Below are positions 1 through 6,104 of a stretch of 7,903 nucleotides of DNA, in pieces. A model generated the notes under the pieces. That model ran no database searches. It was not told the DNA's origin and worked only from the letters and a program-made list of their open reading frames with translations. The DNA lies in assembly GCA_029983555.1 (NCBI GenBank), contig JASBZH010000053.1, positions 1-7,903 on the forward strand, written 5' to 3'. Position 1 is the first letter of the stretch. The number at the start of each line of letters is the position of its first letter. Source of the stretch: Peptoniphilus sp. (GTDB taxonomy: Bacteria; Bacillota; Clostridia; Tissierellales; Peptoniphilaceae). Both the position numbers and the translations under genes were made by a program.

Positions 1-8
1 AAAATAAG

Positions 9-34
9 AAAACCGAATCAGTCGACTCGGTTTT
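9..34 (-). terminator. Intrinsic terminator-like hairpin, probably bidirectional
   Basis: The arms AAAACCGA (9-16) and TCGGTTTT (27-34) are perfect complements. Two more pairs (18-19 with 24-25) extend the stem around the tetraloop at 20-23. The intervening position 17/26 is an A-C mismatch in plus-strand RNA but a U-G wobble in minus-strand RNA. The tail read leftwards is TTTTCTTATTTT, more U-rich than the rightward TTTTACAAAA. Both points favour termination of leftward transcripts, which would include the regulator gene ending at 220, although about 190 nt lie between. It could also end a rightward gene lying outside the window. Confidence 0.6.
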
Positions 35-219
35 ACAAAAGGAAATTAATTAAAAAAAGTGTATTAAATAATCTGTTACTATTTTAGCATAATAAAATAA
101 TGAAAACAAGCATTAAATAAATAAACTTTTTTATTGAGGTGTAAAAGTTTAAAATTAAAAGATGAAAGAATATACTCAGAGGGATTTAAATAAATCATAT
201 AAGTCTTACTGTGAAATTA

Positions 220-771
220 TTATGGATTAAAAAGGATATTGTGAAAAATTAAAGTTTCGTCACTAACATTATGATAGGAATGTTGTGTGTCAGCTTTAAA
301 CCTTATACTTTCACCATTTTTTAAATTAAAAGAATTTTTTCCAATTATTAATTCTAACTCACCATTAAAAACTGTAATAAATTCAATTGTGCCGTGCATA
401 TGTTTATCCGAAGTCCAGCTGTATCCAGGATGAACTTGAATGTAATAAGTGCTAAATCTTTGTTTTTCGTTTCCAGGAAATATTACAAAGTTTTTTAGGT
501 TTTCATTATCTTCTGTAATGGGGTCAATCTCAGATAACCTCACTATTTCATATGGAGAGCGTGGCTGTGATACTAGACTATTAAAAGGAACCATTAAACC
601 ATTTGCGATTTTCCAAAGTGTGGATAAAGATGGATTTGCACTCCCTTTTTCAATTTGGGCTAACATAGATTTGCTAACATTACTTATTTTAGAAAGGTCA
701 TCTAGGCTCAAATTTTTTTCTTGTCTAATTCTTTTAATATTTTGCGAAACGATTATATTTATTTTATCCAA
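220..771 (-). CDS. XRE-family transcriptional regulator with C-terminal cupin sensor domain
   Basis: This is a predicted cytoplasmic DNA-binding regulator of 183 residues. The N-terminal part (about 7-66) is a Cro/C1-type helix-turn-helix: VSQNIKRIRQEKNLSLDDLS is followed by recognition helix SKSMLAQIEKG (33-43) and the typical NPSLSTLWKIA segment. The C-terminal part (about 107-180) is a small cupin barrel. It keeps HMH (124-126), E130 and G137 of cupin motif 1, and H164 with N168 of motif 2, so a metal or small-ligand site looks intact. The start is taken as TTG at 771 because AAGAGGAG (786-779) sits 7 nt upstream; a longer in-frame TTG at 813 would lie inside the promoter palindrome and has no ribosome binding site. 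It diverges from the PLP enzyme at 967. Regulators of this type often control an adjacent metabolic gene and themselves. The ligand cannot be read from sequence; an amino acid or sulfur compound is a guess from the neighbour. Confidence 0.9.
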   Translation of the reverse strand: MDKINIIVSQNIKRIRQEKNLSLDDLSKISNVSKSMLAQIEKGSANPSLSTLWKIANGLMVPFNSLVSQPRSPYEIVRLSEIDPITEDNENLKNFVIFPGNEKQRFSTYYIQVHPGYSWTSDKHMHGTIEFITVFNGELELIIGKNSFNLKNGESIRFKADTQHSYHNVSDETLIFHNILFNP

Positions 772-778
772 TTTGAAA

Positions 779-786
779 CTCCTCTT
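779..786 (-). promoter_or_regulatory. Ribosome binding site fixing the TTG start of the regulator
   Basis: AAGAGGAG on the minus strand ends 7 nt before TTG at 771. This spacing supports the 183-residue form over the 197-residue reading that starts at 813. Confidence 0.75.
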
Positions 787-814
787 GACAATATATTGGT
801 ATAAAACGTACAAT
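785..814 (+). promoter_or_regulatory. Candidate sigma-A promoter for the PLP enzyme gene
   Basis: A perfect -35 box TTGACA (785-790) is followed after 18 nt by TACAAT (809-814). Transcription would start near 821 and give a leader of about 146 nt before the ATG at 967. The -35 lies inside the regulator's own 5' leader, overlapping the edge of its ribosome binding site, so the two genes share a very compact divergent control region. Confidence 0.6.
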
Positions 815-824
815 TATATTGTAC
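808..824. promoter_or_regulatory. Palindromic operator in the divergent promoter region
   Basis: GTACAATTATATTGTAC is a perfect 7-bp inverted repeat around a 3-nt centre. It contains the rightward -10 (TACAAT, 809-814). On the minus strand it contains TATAAT (818-813), a possible -10 for the regulator with only a weak -35. A dimeric helix-turn-helix protein bound here would block both promoters. That the 220-771 regulator is the binder is inference from adjacency and symmetry. Confidence 0.6.
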
Positions 825-873
825 AGTATTATAATATTTTTGAGATTTTCATTATATCTTATCTTTTTTGTAT

Positions 874-931
874 TTTCAATTTCTTCAATACATTATGTGT
901 TAAAAAATAAATAATGTATTTTAAATTGAAA
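874..931 (+). other. Large inverted repeat in the leader of the PLP enzyme gene
   Basis: Two nested perfect arms pair. TTTCAATTT (874-882) pairs with AAATTGAAA (923-931), and AATACATTAT (887-896) with ATAATGTATT (911-920). A small internal loop (CTTC opposite TT) separates the two stems, and the terminal loop is 14 nt. This gives 19 pairs, nearly all A-U. No U-run follows, so it is not an intrinsic terminator. It lies about 20 nt upstream of the ribosome binding site. It may be an RNA structure affecting mRNA stability or translation, or a second protein site. Confidence 0.5.
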
Positions 932-953
932 TATAGTGCAATTAATTTGGAAA

Positions 954-959
954 AGGAGG
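954..959 (+). promoter_or_regulatory. Ribosome binding site selecting ATG 967
   Basis: AGGAGG ends 7 nt before ATG 967. An upstream in-frame GTG at 961 is only 1 nt away from it, too close for initiation. Confidence 0.8.
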
Positions 960-966
960 AGTGATT

Positions 967-2154
967 ATGGGAAGATTGAACTTAGATATTTTGCATGATC
1001 GAAGAGGAACAGATTGCGTTAAGTGGGATCATAAAGATTTTGTAGATAATAGAGTATCAGAAACTGCATTACCTTTATGGCTTTCAGACATGGAATTTAA
1101 AATAGCAGAAGAAATACAAAAAGCTTTAATAGAACGTATAGAAAAAGGGTTCCTTGGACATTCAATGCCTGGAGATAGTTATTTTAAAGCTATACAAGGT
1201 TGGTATAAACGTCGATTCAATTGGGATATAGATAAAGATTCTATTTTTTATTCTCCTGGTGCTCTACCAGCTCTTGGATTTGTAATAAGAGGATTTACAA
1301 AGGAAGGCGAAGGAGTTATCATTCAAGAACCAGTATTTTACCCTTTCGCTGAATTGATTAAAGGCAATAATAGAAAAGTGGTAAATAATCAGTTAATTAA
1401 TGATAATGAAAACTATCGTATAGACTTCGATGATCTTGAACTTAAAGTAAAAGATCCAAATAATACTATGATGATTTTGTGCACACCACATAATCCTGTG
1501 GGAAGAGTTTGGACTGAAGAGGAGCTCAAAAAAGTAGTCAAACTTTGTCGTGGAAATGATGTGTTAATTTTTTCTGATGAACTGCACTGTGACGCTACAC
1601 GCTCAGGAGTTACACATATACCTACCATGACTATTACCGATTACAATAGGATTATTACAGCGGTGGCATTGGGAAAGACATTTAATGTTGGTGGCGTTCC
1701 TATTTCACAAATTATTATAAATGATGAAGAATTAAGAAAAGTGTGGCGCAGTGAAACTAGACTTAAACATTATATTGCATTTGCACCACCTCTGGATATG
1801 GTACTTACAGAAACAGCGTATAACAAATGTGATTATTGGGTTGACGAAGTTATGGAATATGTAGAGGATAATTTTGATTTTTTAGTCGAGTATCTTGATA
1901 AGCATTTGCCAAAAACAAAATATAAAAAACCTGAGGGAACATTTTTAGCATGGATAAATTTTGGGGCATATGTGGACTGTGAAGAACTATTTGAATTATT
2001 AATTACTAAATATGATGTGTTAATTGAAGATGGGCGTACTTTTGGAAAATCTGGTACTGGATATTTTAGAATGACGGTTGCATGTCCAAGGAGTTTTTTA
2101 AAAGAAGGATTAGATAGAATTGTATCTGCAATTAATGAACTGACTGATAATTAA
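967..2154 (+). CDS. MalY/PatB-family PLP-dependent aminotransferase or C-S (cystathionine beta-) lyase
   Basis: This is a 395-residue fold-type I PLP enzyme, normal for the MalY/PatB family. Visible landmarks are the N-terminal DRRGTDCVKWD (about 11-21), SPGALPAL, and PHNPVGRVWT with N176. D204 in SDELHCD should contact the pyridine nitrogen, K237 in GKTFNVGG should form the Schiff base, and R368 in YFRMTVACPR should bind the substrate carboxylate. All core catalytic residues are present. Family members cleave cystathionine or cysteine-type substrates to pyruvate, ammonia and a thiol, or act as transaminases; sequence alone does not decide which. The motif usually written PVYYPF reads PVFYPF, placing F124 where a ring-stacking tyrosine is common. 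The gene appears monocistronic, runs from a promoter shared with the divergent XRE-cupin gene and ends in a strong terminator. Its start is ATG 967, set by AGGAGG. By hand count, about 9 of 21 arginine codons are CGN, unlike clpB. Confidence 0.9.
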   Translation: MGRLNLDILHDRRGTDCVKWDHKDFVDNRVSETALPLWLSDMEFKIAEEIQKALIERIEKGFLGHSMPGDSYFKAIQGWYKRRFNWDIDKDSIFYSPGALPALGFVIRGFTKEGEGVIIQEPVFYPFAELIKGNNRKVVNNQLINDNENYRIDFDDLELKVKDPNNTMMILCTPHNPVGRVWTEEELKKVVKLCRGNDVLIFSDELHCDATRSGVTHIPTMTITDYNRIITAVALGKTFNVGGVPISQIIINDEELRKVWRSETRLKHYIAFAPPLDMVLTETAYNKCDYWVDEVMEYVEDNFDFLVEYLDKHLPKTKYKKPEGTFLAWINFGAYVDCEELFELLITKYDVLIEDGRTFGKSGTGYFRMTVACPRSFLKEGLDRIVSAINELTDN

Positions 2155-2220
2155 TAAAAATTTAAGTTATACCTCAAGATAAATTAAAATATTTTATAAT
2201 AAATTGAAACATTAATTTGA

Positions 2221-2260
2221 AAAATACGAAGTGTAGTATTGTCTACACTTCGTATTTTTT
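2221..2260 (+). terminator. Strong intrinsic terminator of the PLP enzyme gene
   Basis: AAAAATACGAAGTGTAG (2221-2237) and its exact complement (2244-2260) form a 17-bp stem with a 6-nt loop TATTGT. The 3' arm ends in a run of seven T (2256-2262). The 5' A-run would also let it work for leftward transcripts. It separates the enzyme gene from the heat-shock unit. Confidence 0.88.
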
Positions 2261-2316
2261 TAAGATTATAATTTGATTTTGGAAGTTTAAATAAATATAA
2301 AAAAATATAAAATATT

Positions 2317-2343
2317 TTAGCAGAAGTATTGCAAGAGTGCTAA
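2317..2343. promoter_or_regulatory. CIRCE-type HrcA operator with one degenerate half
   Basis: The layout is TTAGCAgaa-N9-GAGTGCTAA. The right half matches the CIRCE consensus perfectly. The left half matches six of nine bases, and the 9-nt spacer is exactly canonical. HrcA binds CIRCE and represses class I heat-shock genes; the chaperone genes downstream fit this role. The weakened left half suggests lower-affinity repression. Confidence 0.72.
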
Positions 2344-2357
2344 AAATAATGTATAAT
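2329..2357 (+). promoter_or_regulatory. Sigma-A promoter of the J-protein-clpB unit
   Basis: TTGCAA (2329-2334), a 17-nt spacer and a consensus TATAAT (2352-2357) predict a start near 2364. The -35 falls in the CIRCE spacer, and the intact CIRCE half-site occupies the -35/-10 spacer, an ideal position for repression. Confidence 0.75.
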
Positions 2358-2363
2358 AATGAT

Positions 2364-2380
2364 AGTCAAAGAACGTCAAA
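2364..2380. promoter_or_regulatory. CtsR-type heptad direct repeat
   Basis: AGTCAAA-GAA-CGTCAAA matches the CtsR box (RGTCAAA-NAN-RGTCAAA) except for C instead of a purine at the start of the second heptad. It begins at the predicted transcription start. CtsR represses clp genes in many Firmicutes, so this site agrees with clpB being in the unit. Confidence 0.68.
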
Positions 2381-2403
2381 GAAATTGACAGACTAAACCA
2401 GTG

Positions 2404-2409
2404 AGGAGG
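2404..2409 (+). promoter_or_regulatory. Ribosome binding site fixing the TTG start of the J protein
   Basis: AGGAGG lies 7 nt before TTG 2417. The protein read from this TTG begins MKYKDYYEILGV, the standard J-domain opening, so the non-ATG start is secure. Confidence 0.85.
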
Positions 2410-2416
2410 AAATTAT

Positions 2417-3325
2417 TTGAAATACAAAGATTATTATGAAATCTTAGGCGTGAGTAAAGATGCCGATGAAAAGGAGATTAAGAGCGCATACAGAAAGCTC
2501 GCCAAAAAATATCATCCCGATTTAAACAAGGACGATGACAAAGCAGCTGAAAAATTTAAAGAAGTCTCCGAAGCCTATGAAGTTTTATCAGATAAAGACA
2601 AGAGAAAAAAGTATGACACTTTTGGCTCAAATTACGACTTCAGTTCTGGCTATGACTTTGACCCTTCTCAATATGGTTATACTTACCAGACAGGAGGAAA
2701 CGGAGCAGATTTCTCTGACTTTTTTGAAACAATATTTGGTTCATCTCGTGGCGGTGGCGCCGGGGGATTTAATATAGATGATATCTTCTCTGGATTTTCC
2801 GGTGGAGGAAGGACTAGATCAAAACCAAGAAGGACAAAGTTCGAATCTGAACTTTCAATTTCAATAAAGGAAGCTTATGAAGGCTGCGAAAAAGATGTGA
2901 GCTTAAGCTATGGCGGCGAGGTTTACAATATTACAGTAAAAGTGCCAAGGGGCATTACTCGTGGCAAGAAAATTAAAGTAAATGGCAAAAAGTTTGGAAT
3001 ATCAGGAGACATAATGTTTAAGATAAAAATAAGAGATGAAAAAAACTTGGCTCTCGATGGACTAGATGTGCTAATTACAGAAAATATCTACCCATGGACT
3101 GCGGCTCTTGGCGGCACAAAGATGATTGATACTCTTGATGGAAAATTAAAGCTAAAAGTTCCAAAAAACTTTGTAGGCGGAAATAAGATGAGAATTCCTT
3201 CAAGAGGTTTTAGAGATTTAAAAAATAATGTTGGAGATTTGTATGTGAAATTCAACATTGTAAATCCGAAAAATTTAACTAAAAAACAATTAGATTTATA
3301 TAAAGAGCTCGAAAAATTGAGCTAA
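2417..3325 (+). CDS. Class B (CbpA-like) J-domain co-chaperone lacking the zinc finger
   Basis: This 302-residue cytoplasmic Hsp40 stimulates DnaK ATPase and hands it unfolded clients. The J domain (1-70) contains HPD at 33-35 and the closing KKYDTFG. A Gly/Phe-rich linker (about 70-133) follows, with two short acidic helix-like motifs, DFSDFFETIFG (98-108) and NIDDIFSGF (119-127). Residues about 143-295 form the two-part C-terminal substrate-binding region. There is one cysteine (C157) and no CxxCxGxG repeats, so the zinc domain of classical DnaJ is absent; at about 300 residues it matches CbpA/class B proteins. It starts at TTG 2417. ClpB follows after 12 nt, and clpB's ribosome binding site touches this gene's stop codon, so the two are almost certainly cotranscribed and probably act together with DnaK in disaggregation. 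A classical dnaJ may exist elsewhere in the genome. Confidence 0.93.
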   Translation: MKYKDYYEILGVSKDADEKEIKSAYRKLAKKYHPDLNKDDDKAAEKFKEVSEAYEVLSDKDKRKKYDTFGSNYDFSSGYDFDPSQYGYTYQTGGNGADFSDFFETIFGSSRGGGAGGFNIDDIFSGFSGGGRTRSKPRRTKFESELSISIKEAYEGCEKDVSLSYGGEVYNITVKVPRGITRGKKIKVNGKKFGISGDIMFKIKIRDEKNLALDGLDVLITENIYPWTAALGGTKMIDTLDGKLKLKVPKNFVGGNKMRIPSRGFRDLKNNVGDLYVKFNIVNPKNLTKKQLDLYKELEKLS

Positions 3326-3337
3326 AGAGGTGTTAAT

Positions 3338-5917
3338 ATGAATTTTGATAAATTTACTCAAAAATCACTAGAGGCAGTGCAAGGTGCATACAACACTGCC
3401 AAAGAGTATGGAAACCCTGAGGTTAAAGAAATTCACGTAAATTATGCACTTTTAAATGACAGCGATGGACTTATCCCCAGAGTTTTAACTTATATGGATA
3501 AAAATCCAGAAATGATAAAGGCGGATGTCTTAAAAGTAATTGAAAGACTTCCAAAGCAATCTGGCTCAAATTTATATGCTGATGAGTCTTATAGAAAAGT
3601 TTTTAAGAAAGCTGAAGAGTATAAAGAAAAACTTGGCGACGACTATCTATCAGTTGAACATATTTATTTGGGAATAATTGCAACTAAGGGAACTGATTCT
3701 GCTTCTGTTTTTAACAGATTTTCTATAGACATTGATTCATTTTTAAAATCACTTCAAAAGATTAGGGGAAATCAACATGTAACTACAGATAATCCTGAAG
3801 GAACATACGATGCCCTTAAAAAGTACGGTGAAGATTTGACTGAACTTGCAAGAGATGGAAAGCTCGATCCAGTCATTGGCCGTGATGAAGAAGTTAGAAA
3901 TGTAATTAGAATTCTTTCTAGAAGGACAAAAAACAATCCAGTTTTAATTGGACCTCCTGGAGTTGGTAAAACTGCAATTGCAGGTGGACTTGCTCAAAGA
4001 ATTGTATCAGAAGATGTGCCTGATGGACTTAAAAATAAAACTGTATTTTCACTCGATATGGGTGCATTAGTTGCCGGAGCAAAATACAGGGGAGAATTTG
4101 AAGAGAGATTAAAGGCTGTATTAAATGAAATTAAAAAATCAGAAGGCGACATAATTCTTTTCATAGACGAGATTCACAATATTGTTGGAGCAGGTAAAAC
4201 TGATGGAGCAATGGATGCATCCAACCTTTTAAAACCAATGCTTGCTCGTGGAGAACTTCACGCAATTGGTGCTACTACTCTCGATGAATACAGAAAATAT
4301 ATTGAAAAAGATCCAGCACTTGAAAGAAGATTTCAAAAAGTTTTAGTTGCGGAGCCAACTGTTGAAGATACAATTGCAATTTTGCGAGGACTTAAGGACA
4401 AATATGAAATCTACCACGGAATTAGAATTTCTGACTCAGCAGTTATAGCTGCGGCAACTCTATCTGATAGATATATAACTGATAGGTTCTTGCCAGATAA
4501 GGCAATAGATTTGATGGATGAGTCCTGCGCAATGCTTAGAACAGAAATAGATTCAATGCCAACTGAAATTGACGAAGTAAGAAGAAAAATCTTACAACTT
4601 GAAATCGAAAACGAAGCGCTGAAAAAAGAAACTGATGACGCAAGTAAAGAGAGACTTGAAAAACTTCAACAAGAACTTTCAGAAGAAAAATCTGAATTTG
4701 ACAGATTAAAATCAAAATGGGAAACTGAAAAGAAAGGTCTAGACTCTCTAAAGGACATCAAAAAAGAGATTGAAGATGTAAATCACGAGATTGAAGAGGC
4801 AGAAAGAAATTATAACCTTGAAAAACTTTCAGAATTAAAATATGGAACTCTTCCAAAATTAAAAGAAGAGCTTGCAGAAAAAGAAAAAGGTGTAAAGAAT
4901 GGCTCTTCAATGGTAAAAGAAGAAGTTACAGAAGATGAAATTGCCTACGTAGTGAGCCGCTGGACAGGAATTCCAGTTGAAAAATTAAATGAAACTGAAA
5001 GAGATAAACTTTTAAATCTTGAAGATATTTTGCACAAGAGAGTTGTCGGACAAGACGAGGCAATTGAAGTTGTATCTGATGCAGTATTAAGAGCAAGAGC
5101 TGGACTTAAGGATCAAAATAAACCTATTGGTTCATTTATTTTCTTGGGACCAACTGGTGTTGGAAAAACTGAAACTGCAAAATCACTTACAGAAGCTCTT
5201 TTTGACGATGAGAGAAATATGATAAGAATTGACATGTCTGAATATATGGAAAAACACAGTGTGTCAAGACTTGTGGGTTCTCCTCCAGGATATGTAGGTT
5301 ATGATGAAGGCGGACAGCTTACTGAGGCAGTAAGAAGAAAACCGTATAGCGTAATACTATTTGATGAAATTGAAAAGGCTCACCCAGATGTGTTTAACAT
5401 CTTGCTTCAAGTTTTAGACGACGGAAGACTTACAGACAACCAAGGAAGAACTGTTGACTTTAAAAATACAGTTATAATTATGACATCAAATATAGGATCA
5501 AATTACTTGATTGACGGAATTAGTGAAGATGGACAGATACTTGACTCTGCTAGGGAATCTGTAATGAATGATTTGCGAATGGCCTTTAGACCAGAGTTTT
5601 TAAATAGGGTTGACGAAACTGTGCTATTTAAACCACTTGGCAAGGAAGAAATCTACGAAATAATCAAGCAAAGTGTAAGAGAAGTAGAGGCAAAACTTTC
5701 AGATAGAAATATCAAAATTGAAATTACAGACTCTGCCCTTGAGTTTATATTAGAATCTTCATTTAGCGCACAATATGGCGCTCGTCCAGTTAAGAGATTT
5801 ATCGCTCACAGCTTAGAGACTGATATTTCTAAGATGATAATTAAAGGCGACATAATAGATGGAGACACAATAGAGGTTGACAGCGTGGCAGGAAATTTAA
5901 CAGTTACTAAAAAGTAA
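3338..5917 (+). CDS. clpB: ATP-dependent protein disaggregase ClpB (Hsp100)
   Basis: This is an 859-residue hexameric AAA+ chaperone, the usual full ClpB length. The order is an N-terminal Clp-N domain (1-~145), then NBD1 with Walker A GPPGVGKT (205-212), Walker B ending D277-E278 and arginine-finger pair R330-R331. A long coiled-coil middle domain follows (about 400-525). NBD2 has Walker A GPTGVGKT (604-611), Walker B D676-E677, the GYVGYDEGG pore loop and R757 in FRPEFLNR. The complete middle domain and two intact ATPase modules separate it from ClpC, ClpA and ClpE; I see no IGF-type ClpP-docking loop. It pulls polypeptides out of aggregates together with DnaK and a J protein, and such a J protein is encoded just upstream. 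The start is ATG 3338, with AGAGG seven nt upstream overlapping the previous stop codon. Heat control would come from the CIRCE and CtsR sites at 2317-2380. No truncation or missing catalytic residue is seen. Confidence 0.98.
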   Translation: MNFDKFTQKSLEAVQGAYNTAKEYGNPEVKEIHVNYALLNDSDGLIPRVLTYMDKNPEMIKADVLKVIERLPKQSGSNLYADESYRKVFKKAEEYKEKLGDDYLSVEHIYLGIIATKGTDSASVFNRFSIDIDSFLKSLQKIRGNQHVTTDNPEGTYDALKKYGEDLTELARDGKLDPVIGRDEEVRNVIRILSRRTKNNPVLIGPPGVGKTAIAGGLAQRIVSEDVPDGLKNKTVFSLDMGALVAGAKYRGEFEERLKAVLNEIKKSEGDIILFIDEIHNIVGAGKTDGAMDASNLLKPMLARGELHAIGATTLDEYRKYIEKDPALERRFQKVLVAEPTVEDTIAILRGLKDKYEIYHGIRISDSAVIAAATLSDRYITDRFLPDKAIDLMDESCAMLRTEIDSMPTEIDEVRRKILQLEIENEALKKETDDASKERLEKLQQELSEEKSEFDRLKSKWETEKKGLDSLKDIKKEIEDVNHEIEEAERNYNLEKLSELKYGTLPKLKEELAEKEKGVKNGSSMVKEEVTEDEIAYVVSRWTGIPVEKLNETERDKLLNLEDILHKRVVGQDEAIEVVSDAVLRARAGLKDQNKPIGSFIFLGPTGVGKTETAKSLTEALFDDERNMIRIDMSEYMEKHSVSRLVGSPPGYVGYDEGGQLTEAVRRKPYSVILFDEIEKAHPDVFNILLQVLDDGRLTDNQGRTVDFKNTVIIMTSNIGSNYLIDGISEDGQILDSARESVMNDLRMAFRPEFLNRVDETVLFKPLGKEEIYEIIKQSVREVEAKLSDRNIKIEITDSALEFILESSFSAQYGARPVKRFIAHSLETDISKMIIKGDIIDGDTIEVDSVAGNLTVTKK

Positions 5918-5926
5918 AATAAATTT

Positions 5927-5961
5927 ATGCTTGCAGACTATTAGTTTGCAGGCATTTTTTT
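5927..5961 (+). terminator. Intrinsic terminator after clpB
   Basis: The arms at 5927-5938 and 5944-5955 form a 12-bp stem with two G-U pairs and a TATTA loop, followed at once by seven T. It begins 10 nt after the clpB stop codon and closes the heat-shock unit. Confidence 0.88.
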
Positions 5962-5977
5962 ATAAACAGCTTTCTTA

Positions 5978-6005
5978 TATTAAAAAAGTATTAAGAAATT
6001 GTTAA
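5978..6005 (+). promoter_or_regulatory. Three direct repeats at 11-bp period (putative response-regulator site)
   Basis: TATTAA (5978-5983), TATTAA (5989-5994) and TGTTAA (6000-6005) recur every 11 bp. The second and third copies share a TTAAGA core. Tandem hexamers at one-helical-turn spacing are typical of OmpR/PhoB-family regulators such as PhoP and WalR. They lie upstream of a poor -35, where an activator would sit. Which protein binds is unknown. Confidence 0.45.
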
Positions 6006-6043
6006 GATTAGGAAATGTTCACGATTTTTTCACACAATGAGGG

Positions 6044-6049
6044 TATTAT
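6044..6049 (+). promoter_or_regulatory. Candidate -10 of the SLH protein gene
   Basis: TATTAT is a good -10, giving a start near 6056 and a leader of about 50 nt. No convincing -35 lies 16-18 nt upstream; the closest hexamer, TTCACG (6018-6023), is 20 nt away. The promoter may therefore need an activator. Confidence 0.4.
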
Positions 6050-6104
6050 AAAAAATAGTTAGCCACATTGACTAATAAAATGGAAACAAATATAGGAGGA
6101 TATA

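Noticed and set aside
122..151. 9-bp inverted repeat TAAACTTTT / AAAAGTTTA downstream of the regulator
   Set aside because: It is almost entirely A-T with a 12-nt loop and no clear U-run. Chance is likely in such AT-rich DNA, and the hairpin at 9-34 is a better terminator.
162..230. 22-codon open frame beginning MKEYTQRDLNKS on the plus strand
   Set aside because: It has no ribosome binding site at a usable distance (GAGGTG is about 20 nt upstream) and runs into the convergent regulator gene. I see no support for expression.
449..910. Plus-strand frame opposite the regulator with hydrophobic, Phe/Leu/Ile-rich translation
   Set aside because: It is antisense to a well-supported helix-turn-helix and cupin gene and crosses the promoter region. 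The hydrophobicity is an artefact of reading Lys/Asn-rich coding DNA backwards.
961..966. GTG 961 as start of the PLP enzyme
   Set aside because: It lies 1 nt from AGGAGG, too close for initiation. ATG 967 has 7-nt spacing.
825..966. T-box or SAM-type riboswitch in the enzyme leader
   Set aside because: No T-box consensus, GC-rich conserved core or terminator/antiterminator pair is visible. Only the AT-rich inverted repeat is supported.
6068..6096. TTGACT-N17-TATAGG as a promoter for the SLH gene
   Set aside because: Transcription would start only a few nucleotides before or within the start codon, and the -10 coincides with the ribosome binding site.
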